From the NCBI GenBank assembly GCA_019828565.1, contig JAHDYR010000005.1, forward strand, positions 1,488,001 through 1,552,000: a stretch of 64,000 nucleotides of DNA. The letters are read 5' to 3'. The notes under the pieces were generated by a model, which was not told the origin of the DNA, ran no database searches, and was given only the letters and a program-made list of their open reading frames with translations. The DNA is from Carpediemonas membranifera. Its lineage: Eukaryota > Fornicata. Every line of letters begins with the position of its first letter. The stretch's first letter is position 1. The position numbers and the translations under genes are program-made. Below, piece after piece: positions 21,809 to 30,879 of the stretch.

Positions 21809-22757
21809 TTACTGGGAGGGGTACGTGACCCAGGGGTTTCTCCACGGGCCGTCTGGCAGACCGCGGCGGGGGCACCACAGCGAGCTGGTGCTGAAGTCCC
21901 AGGGGGTCAGGCTCTGGTACGTGGGGGACAGCTGGGCGACCATCTTCAGGCCCTGGTTCATCGCGAGGTCGTAGCTAGTCACCTTAGCGTCCATGGCGCC
22001 GAATGGTAGGGGGTTCTGGACGCGCATGTCGTACCGGGAGGCGATAGCGAAGCCGGCGTTGCCCTCAGAGAGGGGATCGTGCATCCAGTCGTTGGAGCGC
22101 ATCAAACGGCCCATGTGGCCCCTGAGTAATGGGTTGTAAAGGGAACTTACAGGTGCTCGACGTGCTTGGCGTCGCGACGGAAGATATCGGCGCGGGGGCA
22201 TTCCTCGTAGTCCCAGATGTCGCCGACCTTCTTGACCATCGCCGTGTAGCCCGAGACCCTCGAAGATGTGCTTGTTGTAGGGGATGTTGTACGAGGGCAT
22301 GTAATGCTGGTTGACGAGGTGCTCGGTAATGTCGCCCTCGGCGGTCTGGCCGGGAATCTGCTCGAGGTACCAGAGGAGGTTAGACGCGGGCTTCTTGCCG
22401 GGTGTGAGGAACTTGTAGTCGGCGATGAGCCACTGGTTGTTGTACGTGCCCGAGTTGAACTTCTTGAACGTGTTCACCCATGCCTCGCCGGACGTGGCGA
22501 TGCGGTTGGTGAGAACCACGCGCATCCAGACGAGGATGGATTCAGGCTTGGCGAGGTCGTACAGAGTGGTGTCGAACACCTCGTTCGTGGTCTCGAGGAC
22601 AGCCAGGCCAGAGTCGAGGACGTACATGTCGTCGAAGGAGTTGAGGAAGCCGGGGTAGGACGAGAATGTGTACTTCTTGGTGGTCATGGCGTCGGCATGC
22701 TCTCCGTGGAGCCCAGAAAGGTCATAGGACTTCAGGACTCTGGTCATAGAACCATAG
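21809..22757 (-). pseudogene. truncated phospholipase B-like copy 9
   Basis: One extra C near 22257 shifts exon 2. This makes a spurious 340-codon frame run through intron 2 into exon 3. The shift is unique to this copy. Confidence 0.85.
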
Positions 22758-22876
22758 TAAGGTAAGGTAAGTAGGTGGCGTGGCGCCGTGGAGCTGTGGA
22801 GCGTGCACTGTAATGTCCTATAACCACTCACAAGGCAGCGAAGCTACACACCGCGCCCGACGCAATCAGTCAGCAT

Positions 22877-23824
22877 TTACTGGGAGGGGTACGTGACCCA
22901 GGGGTTTCTCCACGGGCCGTCTGGCAGACCGCGGCGGGGGCACCACAGCGAGCTGGTGCTGAAGTCCCAGGGGGTCAGGCTCTGGTACGTGGGGGACAGC
23001 TGGGCGACCATCTTCAGGCCCTGGTTCATCGCGAGGTCGTAGCTAGTCACCTTAGCGTCCATGGCGCCGAATGGTAGGGGGTTCTGGACGCGCATGTCGT
23101 ACCGGGAGGCGATAGCGAAGCCGGCGTTGCCCTCAGAGAGGGGATCGTGCATCCAGTCGTTGGAGCGCATCAAACGGCCCATGTGGCCCCTGAGTAATGG
23201 GTTGTAAAGGGAACTTACAGGTGCTCGACGTGCTTGGCGTCGCGACGGAAGATATCGGCGCGGGGGCATTCCTCGTAGTCCCAGATGTCGCCGACCTTCT
23301 TGACCATCGCCGTGTAGCCCGAGACCTCGAAGATGTGCTTGTTGTAGGGGATGTTGTACGAGGGCATGTAATGCTGGTTGACGAGGTGCTCGGTAATGTC
23401 GCCCTCGGCGGTCTGGCCGGGAATCTGCTCGAGGTACCAGAGGAGGTTAGACGCGGGCTTCTTGCCGGGTGTGAGGAACTTGTAGTCGGCGATGAGCCAC
23501 TGGTTGTTGTACGTGCCCGAGTTGAACTTCTTGAACGTGTTCACCCATGCCTCGCCGGACGTGGCGATGCGGTTGGTGAGAACCACGCGCATCCAGACGA
23601 GGATGGATTCAGGCTTGGCGAGGTCGTACAGAGTGGTGTCGAACACCTCGTTCGTGGTCTCGAGGACAGCCAGGCCAGAGTCGAGGACGTACATGTCGTC
23701 GAAGGAGTTGAGGAAGCCGGGGTAGGACGAGAATGTGTACTTCTTGGTGGTCATGGCGTCGGCATGCTCTCCGTGGAGCCCAGAAAGGTCATAGGACTTC
23801 AGGACTCTGGTCATAGAACCATAG
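22877..23824 (-). pseudogene. truncated phospholipase B-like copy 10
   Basis: In frame over both exon parts, directly downstream of the complete gene's 3' flank. It begins at residue 248 of the parent. Confidence 0.85.
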
Positions 23825-23943
23825 TAAGGTAAGGTAAGTAGGTGGCGTGGCGCCGTGGAGCTGTGGAGCGTGCACTGTAATGTCCTATAACCACTCACAA
23901 GGCAGCGAAGCTACACACCGCGCCCGACGCAATCAGTCAGCAT

Positions 23944-25663
23944 TTACTGGGAGGGGTACGTGACCCAGGGGTTTCTCCACGGGCCGTCTGGCAGACCGCG
24001 GCGGGGGCACCACAGCGAGCTGGTGCTGAAGTCCCAGGGGGTCAGGCTCTGGTACGTGGGGGACAGCTGGGCGACCATCTTCAGGCCCTGGTTCATCGCG
24101 AGGTCGTAGCTAGTCACCTTAGCGTCCATGGCGCCGAATGGTAGGGGGTTCTGGACGCGCATGTCGTACCGGGAGGCGATAGCGAAGCCGGCGTTGCCCT
24201 CAGAGAGGGGATCGTGCATCCAGTCGTTGGAGCGCATCAAACGGCCCATGTGGCCCCTGAGTAATGGGTTGTAAAGGGAACTTACAGGTGCTCGACGTGC
24301 TTGGCGTCGCGACGGAAGATATCGGCGCGGGGGCATTCCTCGTAGTCCCAGATGTCGCCGACCTTCTTGACCATCGCCGTGTAGCCCGAGACCTCGAAGA
24401 TGTGCTTGTTGTAGGGGATGTTGTACGAGGGCATGTAATGCTGGTTGACGAGGTGCTCGGTAATGTCGCCCTCGGCGGTCTGGCCGGGAATCTGCTCGAG
24501 GTACCAGAGGAGGTTAGACGCGGGCTTCTTGCCGGGTGTGAGGAACTTGTAGTCGGCGATGAGCCACTGGTTGTTGTACGTGCCCGAGTTGAACTTCTTG
24601 AACGTGTTCACCCATGCCTCGCCGGACGTGGCGATGCGGTTGGTGAGAACCACGCGCATCCAGACGAGGATGGATTCAGGCTTGGCGAGGTCGTACAGAG
24701 TGGTGTCGAACACCTCGTTCGTGGTCTCGAGGACAGCCAGGCCAGAGTCGAGGACGTACATGTCGTCGAAGGAGTTGAGGAAGCCGGGGTAGGACGAGAA
24801 TGTGTACTTCTTGGTGGTCATGGCGTCGGCATGCTCTCCGTGGAGCCCAGAAAGGTCATAGGACTTCAGGACTCTGGTCATAGAACCATAGAAAAACCAT
24901 GCGACCTGGCTAAAGAACAGTTCTGAGTAGTCATCAGTCAAACGGACCAGGCCCGAGCAGTGAGAGTCGAGGATGAAGCGGTCAGTCATCTCTTCGTACG
25001 TGGCGTTGTTCCAGTCGAAGCGGGTCTCCTTCTTGACGATGTTGGCGATGTCCAGGAGGTCTCCCAGGCTGTGGTACATGAACCACATAGTCTCGTCGAG
25101 CTGCTGGTCAGCGGGGGCGGCAGCATTGTAGCCAGTGAGCATGGCGTCGACCTGGGTCAAGATCATCTTGACATTGATCCAGTACTGCTGGTTCTCGTCC
25201 ATGGGGCCAGCAGAGTTGGCCATCTCAAGGTCGTTGGCGGCGATTTGCTTGCGGAGCCAGGCGATGTTGTTATCAATGTAGTCCAGAGCCTCCTTGGGCA
25301 CGGTCTTGGCCTTGAAGTAGTCGAAGAGGAACCAATCGAGGCTGTTCTGGAGATGGTTCCACAGACGGGTGTGGATGAGGTAGCCTTCGACTGTGTGAGA
25401 AATATGAAGGGTTAAAACAGACGATAGCCGAGGCCAGCAAGCTGGACCTCCCAGTCATAGTAAGGGTTCACAGTGAAGTGCATGCGATCCCAACCATCCT
25501 CGAGGTAGGTGTTGTTGTAGTCGATAAAAGCAGCGCAAATGCCAAACGAGCCTTCGTGGACATCGAAGCCGTCGTCGTTAGCATGAGGGGCTGCGCAGTA
25601 CATCTTAGCCTCAACGGCAAAAACACATGCGAATACTAGCAGTATAGCAGCAGAAACACGCAT
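23944..25663 (-). CDS. phospholipase B-like protein (Ntn-hydrolase, lysosomal/secreted), complete copy
   Basis: Three exons, 25423-25663, 24286-25390 and 23944-24256, give 552 aa. Intron 1 (25391-25422, 32 nt, GTCTGT..CACACAG) and intron 2 (24257-24285, 29 nt, GTAAGT..ACTCAG) both carry in-frame stops if retained. A signal peptide (MRVSAAILLVFACVFAVEA) starts the protein. Splicing intron 1 recreates the family signature GYLEGYLIHTRLWNH. The autocatalytic nucleophile is Cys225 in LDSHCSGLVRL, followed by FFSQVAWFFYGSMTRVLKSY and SSYPGFLNSFDDMYVLDSGL. The family signature MRSNDW..DPLS begins in exon 3. Proteins of this family (PLBD1/2, Entamoeba and Dictyostelium homologues) mature by self-cleavage before the Cys. 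This is the source gene of the adjacent array. Confidence 0.93.
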
Positions 25664-25798
25664 TTGTGGCAGGTGGTAGGTGCAGTTTTAGATTGAGCCG
25701 ACGTTGACGACCCATGACTGCCGCCACAATGACAGAAAATGAAACACCTCACATTTAAGTGGAATAGAGTAGCATGCCATCTTTCTGTTATACATCTC

Positions 25799-27349
25799 TC
25801 AAACGGCGTCGCTCGAGTCGGTGAGTGTCGACGACGACGCCATTGGCCCAGTGAGCGGGTTGGGCCGAGCAGAGCCCTCGCCGAGACTGCGCTGCTTCAC
25901 CGCCTGCCTGTGCTTTGATCTCTCTCTGTTCCTCAGCCGCTTCGTCTTGAGGCGGGACATGGCCTCTTTGATGAGCGACCAGCCTCCCATTCTTCCAAAT
26001 TTGATTAAATAAAATACGGTGCAGATTATGGACTGGAAGCCGGCGATCATCATTATAATCGACCCGCACGCGGCAATGTCGTACAGCAGCTGGGACGTGA
26101 GAGGGTAGTGGGCGTGGGCGTAGTAGAAGCCCACAGACGAGAGGGCGAAGATGAGTGGGACGGGGATGAGGCAGCTGGAGACCGCGACGCCGATGATGAG
26201 CGTCGGGACGAGCCATTGGTAGCCGCGGGCGAGTGCTTCGAGTATGATCTTGACGACAGGGTAGAGGGCGAGGTAGATGGCGCCCTTCTCAAGGATGCCG
26301 ATGATGATCTCAATCGTGCCCTCGCACTCGAGAAGTACGGCCTCAGACCCAATTTCATAAGGCGCGAAAGCAAGAGTAAACGCGTCCGTCGCGTCTGCGA
26401 GCAGAGGAGTGCTGCGGTTGACGTCAAACAGAGGAACCCGGTCGGGCCGCATGAACTTGAGGCCCTCTACGTCTGGCCTGAAGTCTGTGCGCATGTCCCA
26501 CGCATCCCTGACGACCTGGGTGATCGCGGTAGGGATAGTCATGCTGATATTCGCGAAATCGGATCGAATTTCTACATCTGATTGGGAAATCATCATCAGA
26601 TCTCGTCTACCGATCTCATCAGTTGTCTCAGTGTTCCCGTAGAAGGGGAAGCCCGAGCTGTAGTCGCGGTAGCGGGACTGGAGCTTCACGTGGTCGATGG
26701 TCTCAATGTGGAGGGCGCTGAGCGGCAGCGTAAGTGGGTCGGCTGAGTACAAGAGCCAGTGTGAGTCTGCCACGAAGTTGATGGCCACTGAGTCGACTGA
26801 AATGGTGGATACGTTCGTTCCAACGTTCCAAGCGTCTATAAGAGTGCGGGCGGCGTCCTTGTCGAGGAAGCCGTCATCAGTGTTGACATAGATGGTCACC
26901 TCAACGTCCAGCCCGAACGATAGCTCGTACAGGTCCAGCGAGCCGAGCGTCTGCACCTGGGCGCAGGTTCTTGTCGACGCGAGCTCGGCCGTGATGGAAA
27001 AGTAGAAGCTGACGATGAGAATGAAGAAAATAATAAGCACAGCGGCACCAGAGGCTGTGTTCTTGCGCTTGATCAACTCTTTCATTCGTGGATTGCGGGA
27101 TGTCACTGCGCCAAGGGAAGGAATCTCGTCAGCATAGTTTTCGACGAAATCGGTGGAAAGGCTGAGAATTCTGAAGAACCCACCGAGTAGCGGGCTGCAG
27201 CAGATAAAGTTGCAAGGCGTGAGGCCGTAAAGGACGCACTGGAAGATAATGAGAACGAAAAACGCAGCGAGACAGAAGCCGATCGAGTAATAGTGGATTC
27301 CATCGAGCTCTAAGGCGGAAAAGAACTCAAGTGACACTCGCTCATCCAT
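25799..27349 (-). CDS. multi-pass membrane protein, unrecognised
   Basis: It encodes 516 aa from the Met at 27349 (MDERVSLEFF); the frame extends further upstream with no plausible signal. Hydrophobic segments lie at about residues 20-43 (GFCLAAFFVLIIFQCVLYGL), 98-118 (AAVLIIFFILIVSFYF), 360-385, 395-425 and 435-462. A long hydrophilic loop at about 120-350 sits between the second and third segments and contains several N-glycosylation sequons (NVS, NIS, NRS), so it is probably luminal or extracellular. The tail is basic (KTKRLRNRERSKHRQ) and then Ser-rich. No family was recognised. It is convergent with no close partner and lies between the phospholipase gene and TIM14. Confidence 0.8.
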   Translation of the reverse strand: MDERVSLEFFSALELDGIHYYSIGFCLAAFFVLIIFQCVLYGLTPCNFICCSPLLGGFFRILSLSTDFVENYADEIPSLGAVTSRNPRMKELIKRKNTASGAAVLIIFFILIVSFYFSITAELASTRTCAQVQTLGSLDLYELSFGLDVEVTIYVNTDDGFLDKDAARTLIDAWNVGTNVSTISVDSVAINFVADSHWLLYSADPLTLPLSALHIETIDHVKLQSRYRDYSSGFPFYGNTETTDEIGRRDLMMISQSDVEIRSDFANISMTIPTAITQVVRDAWDMRTDFRPDVEGLKFMRPDRVPLFDVNRSTPLLADATDAFTLAFAPYEIGSEAVLLECEGTIEIIIGILEKGAIYLALYPVVKIILEALARGYQWLVPTLIIGVAVSSCLIPVPLIFALSSVGFYYAHAHYPLTSQLLYDIAACGSIIMMIAGFQSIICTVFYLIKFGRMGGWSLIKEAMSRLKTKRLRNRERSKHRQAVKQRSLGEGSARPNPLTGPMASSSTLTDSSDAV

Positions 27350-27693
27350 CCTTGACGTGCGAGACAAGAATGAGCGGCTATTGTTGGCCGAGACGAGACG
27401 AAATCGTGCACAAAAGATTTTGACGGCCAAGGATCTAGAAAATCGGGTCGCGGCGAGGTTGGATCGGGGACACCAAGGCTGTGGGGCAATATTTATTTGA
27501 TAGGTAGAGTTGGTCGAGCGATTATCTTTAATTCCAGGGCATTGGTTGACGATCATTGACCAATCCGAGGCTAATCAACCGCCGGCCAATTGACGACTAA
27601 AAAAGTAGCCCTTGCATACTCAGCTGCGGGTCTATGCCCGTCCAATGCGCCGCCTTTAAGGCCTTTACTACTGGAATGATGAGGGCTCCGGAG
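27350..27693. other. intergenic stretch
   Basis: About 340 bp upstream of the membrane-protein gene and downstream of TIM14. No gene, repeat or RNA was seen. Confidence 0.4.
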
Positions 27694-28077
27694 TCATCTC
27701 TTGGCCTTCTTTCCGGTCAAGACGTCCTTAGCCTCGTTGATCTTCGAGGCGAGGAGGGAGGATCCGCCGCGGTCGGGATGGTTGGTCATGAGCATCTTCT
27801 TGTGGCGTGTGGAAATTTCTTTGTGTGACGCAGAACGTGGAACTCCGAGGATCAAAGCGGCTTCTCCCTTGTTCATTTCATTGTAAAAGTCGCCACGGTA
27901 GGAGCGCGGTACTGAAAACTTCGTTAGTGAGGCGTAAAGGGGACAAACTGAGATGGATTGGGCCGGTAGCACTGAAGAAACAGTGCTAATCGTCAGTAAG
28001 CTGGCAGATGCTACTGCTATACCAGTAGCTATCGCTGCAACACGAGGATACCTCGAAGCAGCGGCCAGAAGAGACAT
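27694..28077 (-). CDS. PAM18: TIM14/PAM18-like J-protein of the mitochondrial (MRO) import motor
   Basis: The frame from the Met at 28077 gives 127 aa, or 117 aa if a likely 30-nt in-frame intron (27919-27948, GTTTGT..ACTAACGAAG) is spliced. PAM18 stimulates mtHsp70 in the presequence import motor at the inner membrane. One membrane segment is visible at about residues 14-32 (AAIATGIAVASASLLTISTV). It is followed by the family core YRGDF, EAALILGV, a J-domain with the HPD motif in TNHPDRGGSSLLASKINEAKDVL, and a basic end. The length fits the family. Together with other typical housekeeping genes here it implies a mitochondrion-related organelle with protein import. It is divergent from RPN6, with about 170 bp between starts. 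Confidence 0.9.
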   Translation of the reverse strand: MSLLAAASRYPRVAAIATGIAVASASLLTISTVSSVLPAQSISVCPLYASLTKFSVPRSYRGDFYNEMNKGEAALILGVPRSASHKEISTRHKKMLMTNHPDRGGSSLLASKINEAKDVLTGKKAKR

Positions 28078-28205
28078 TGCTGCAATGCTTCGAAATGAGG
28101 CAGCCCAAAACCCGGGTCCACGAAAGCAGACAACAGGCAGTTGAGGACTATAGCCTGCCGCTCGGCGTCGTTGTGCGCAGCTAGGCAGGCGCGGCCAATC
28201 AATTC

Positions 28206-28213
28206 GCAGTTTA
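28206..28213 (-). promoter_or_regulatory. TAAACTGC element (reverse orientation) between TIM14 and RPN6
   Basis: GCAGTTTA on the plus strand lies 42 bp before the RPN6 ATG and about 130 bp before the TIM14 start. The spacing to RPN6 matches the other sites, but the orientation is inverted. It may serve the divergent pair. Confidence 0.35.
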
Positions 28214-28247
28214 TGTTTTCCAGTTTGACAACCAACAAGCCCAACGA

Positions 28248-29255
28248 ATGGAAGCCGAACGGGAAGCGATTCGTGATATAGAAATCTGTATTGATACAAA
28301 GCAGCGGGAACTGAAGTGTGAGCAGCTTATAGAGAAGGCCAAGGAGGAGAACAAGTCGTTCCTTCGCGCTAAGGCCACAACCATGCTCCTCGGCGAATAT
28401 TTCGAGCAAAAGAGGTATAGAGATGCCCTCGCTCTTGCGGATACGCTCATCCCCTTCCTCAAGCGGATCGAGCACAAGCAATTGATCATCGAGGCATCGC
28501 TAATCCATGCCAAGGTGTTCCACGCCGTCCAGGACCTCCCCAAGGCCAAGGGCGCTCTTATTCTTTCCCAGGCTGCAGCGAGTGACATCTATGTGAAGCC
28601 TGAGTTGCAATCAAAGCTCGATCACACCGGTGGCATCCTCTGCTGTGACGGCAACGACTATCAGGTGGCATTCTCCTATTTCTTCGAATCATTCTTCAAC
28701 TTGATCAAAATAGACACTGATCGGGCCCAGGAAGAGCTCATGAACCTTCTAATCTGCAAGGTCATGGCCTCACAGCACTCAGAGATCCCTCTTCTTCTTG
28801 GAAGAAAGGAACTTGCGCCCTTCGTCGGACCTGCTACAGAGACCATTCTGGACATCTCAGAGTGCGTCCAGAAGCACCAGCTGCATGATTTCAGGAGCCT
28901 GCTTGAGACTCGCAAGCAGTACCTTTCCGGTGACGTTGTGCAGCAGGCCCTCGGTCGCCTCCAAGTCATTATTGTTGAGCGGTACATCACAAGGGTACTC
29001 TCTGCCTACTGCCGCATCGAGATGTCCTTCCTCGCCGAGCTCACGGGCCTCGAACTTGAATTTATCCACCAGACTGTGAGAACGATGATTCTCGACGGAA
29101 AGCTGCTCGGATCAATCGAGGAGGACAGTGGACACGTAACCCTGCAGCACAAGGAGGTGCGTACAGATCTCCATGTGGCTGCAACCGAGGTTCTCTCAAA
29201 GATGAAGGTTGCGGTTGGTCAGCTTGATTCAAAGGTCGCTGATTGGAGAACGTAA
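28248..29255 (+). CDS. RPN6: 26S proteasome lid subunit Rpn6 (PSMD11)
   Basis: It encodes 335 aa with no intron. Rpn6 clamps the lid to the core particle in the 26S proteasome. The TPR-like helical part contains the family landmarks HALIEASLIHAKVFHAVQDL-like residues, then LPKAKGALILSQAAASDIY, LQSKLDHTGGIL and VAFSYFFESFF. The PCI/winged-helix part follows (ALGRLQVIIVERYITRVL, FIHQTVRTMILDGKLLGSI). The C-terminal helix (EVLSKMKVAVGQLDSKV) ends the protein. It is about 85 residues shorter than typical Rpn6 at the N-terminus, the region that contacts the core particle alpha ring. No upstream exon was found. It is convergent with Misato. Confidence 0.92.
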   Translation: MEAEREAIRDIEICIDTKQRELKCEQLIEKAKEENKSFLRAKATTMLLGEYFEQKRYRDALALADTLIPFLKRIEHKQLIIEASLIHAKVFHAVQDLPKAKGALILSQAAASDIYVKPELQSKLDHTGGILCCDGNDYQVAFSYFFESFFNLIKIDTDRAQEELMNLLICKVMASQHSEIPLLLGRKELAPFVGPATETILDISECVQKHQLHDFRSLLETRKQYLSGDVVQQALGRLQVIIVERYITRVLSAYCRIEMSFLAELTGLELEFIHQTVRTMILDGKLLGSIEEDSGHVTLQHKEVRTDLHVAATEVLSKMKVAVGQLDSKVADWRT

Positions 29256-29316
29256 CGATGAGGGTGTAAAAGAGAGAGATTCAGTGGTTTATTGTCCCAA
29301 GATGACAACATCCATC

Positions 29317-30796
29317 TCACATCTTCTTCAGCGTCGCTGCGAGTTCTGCCAGTTTTGCCCTGAGATCATCAACATGGTCAGCCTCCATGCCGTGGAGGTC
29401 AACGAGTGTCCGGCTCCGGTCAAGAACAGTCTTAACATCAAGCAGGGCCTCCTGCATGCCAGAGTCGAGGCATAGCGCCCCAGTACCAGTTGTCGTCTGC
29501 GAAAGGACAAGCTTGTCAGAAGGAACTCCGCGACGAGGAGGAGCCCTGAAGAAGGCGGGGAAGCTGATGGGAACGGAGTCTGTCCGACGCAGGTTGACCT
29601 CGGCAAACCGGTTGGAAGCAATCGCCTCCTTCAGGTTGAGATAGCGGCGGAAGTCGTCGCTGATGTCCTCGGGGAGCACAGAGATACGGCCGACTACGGA
29701 GTGAACCTTGCTGCCCACGGTACCGAAGCAGGAGGGGAAGAAATCGGTCCATTTGTCCGCCTTGCCGGTTACTAGACCGGTGGAGTCGAGTGCAGTTTTA
29801 GGCAATCCGACCATTCCGAGCGGACGGAGGAAAGAAAAGGGGATCTTGCTAAACGGATCAGTTCCGACCACTGCCATCTCTGACACAATCTGCTTGAGTG
29901 TATATCCAACCATCGCCGATGTGTGGTAAAGACTTCCGTCTGGCACGACATCTTCACCGTGGTTTCCCGTAGTGAAAGGCACGACCTTAACCTGTCTAAG
30001 GTGTGCCATGGTTCCCCATGTAGCAGCCTGGGCGATGGCGTTGACCGGCCCACTGGGCTGTCCGATGTCGTAGAGGAAGACGGGTGTCTTAGGGAACTCG
30101 TCGACGACGTATTCAGAGACGACTTCAGACACAGCACCGCCCCATGCACTGCTGCACTGTGCTATGAACTGAAAGGCGTTGGGAGTGCCCGACTTGTCAG
30201 CCTGGAGACGAATGAAGTCCTCAACGCCCTCAGTGATGGCACCCTTTGCTGCCACCTCACCAGCAACAAAAGAGTCGAATATAAAATTTGACTCAGAGTC
30301 AACCCGCGCGTACTTCCACTCAGACAGGGCCGTTGTAGCACCAGGGTCCATGTGAACAGCCAGAAAGTCGGCCCAGGACTCAACTTCACTTGAGTCACAC
30401 ATCGTGGTCTGATCTATCGCCCCAGAGAGGAAGGCTTGGCGGAAGTTGGACTGGGTCCCAGCCGTGCGGTAGTCTTCGTATGCCTGGTCGGGGGCTGGGC
30501 GCGGGGGGTGGGCCTCGAGAACAAAGCGGGTCATGTTTGCTGGATAAGAAGAGGTTATGGGCATACAAACACTTCAGATCCGCTAGGTATGAGCGAGGAA
30601 CTTCAGAATACTTGTCGGAATTGGTGAATGTCCACTTTGCGAAGGGATCTACATCCATGGCACGGAGAGGAGCCTTGCTCTGCGAGCTATGCGGACGATT
30701 GGCATCGATCGCATCCAACGAAGCAAAGTTCCACATGTGCGTGGCAACATAGTTCGCCTTATCCCCAAACTGACACGTAACGGCGCTCTCTGCCAT
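29317..30796 (-). CDS. DML1: Misato/DML1 family tubulin-like protein
   Basis: Exons 30571-30796 and 29317-30539 join to 482 aa; the 31-nt intron (30540-30570, GTTTGT..ATCCAG) separates the N-terminal block from the rest. Misato/DML1 proteins act in mitochondrial distribution and as TRiC/tubulin assembly partners. Exon 1 has the diagnostic start AVTCQFGDKANYVATHMWNF. Exon 2 has the drosophila-melanogaster-misato-like tubulin segment (IAQCSSAWGGAVSEVVSEY, EFPKTPVFLYDIG). The reading frame restored across the intron (LADLK then SNMTRFVLEA) and the motif order support the model. It is divergent from nothing close: Sec12 ends 83 bp upstream on the same strand. Confidence 0.88.
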
Positions 30797-30879
30797 CGTG
30801 GTCAAAACTGACAAAACCCACCAACCCATCAATCCGCAAATCCCCCGCATACAGTCCAGCAATGCGGTATTTACTGCAG

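Larger units (their letters stand above)
12760..24891 (-). repeat. 1,067-bp tandem array derived from the 3' part of a phospholipase B-like gene
   Basis: The array has one cut partial unit (12760-13156) and eleven head-to-tail units ending at 14224, 15291, 16358, 17424, 18490, 19557, 20622, 21689, 22757, 23824 and 24891. Unit lengths are 1065-1068 bp. Each unit, read on the minus strand, starts inside exon 2 at TATGGTTCTATG, continues through intron 2 and exon 3 to the stop codon, and adds 119 bp of 3' flank. The last unit is continuous with the complete gene. Units differ only by single-base G/C homopolymer changes and one substitution at about 18023. Every unit lacks the signal peptide, the pro-region and the catalytic Cys. 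Confidence 0.95.

Noticed and set aside
21809-22831. A 340-codon minus-strand frame that looks like a new fused phospholipase variant
   Set aside because: It arises from one extra C near 22257 and reads through intron 2 out of frame. It is copy 9 with an indel.
12760-24891. CRISPR-like or satellite array
   Set aside because: Units are 1,067 bp with no unique spacers and contain exon-intron structure of a eukaryotic gene, so it is a partial-gene tandem duplication.
13597-24926. Repeated plus-strand frames of about 211 codons across the array
   Set aside because: They are exact antisense shadows of the phospholipase exons and intron 2. Their Val/Gly/Glu-rich translation has no independent support.
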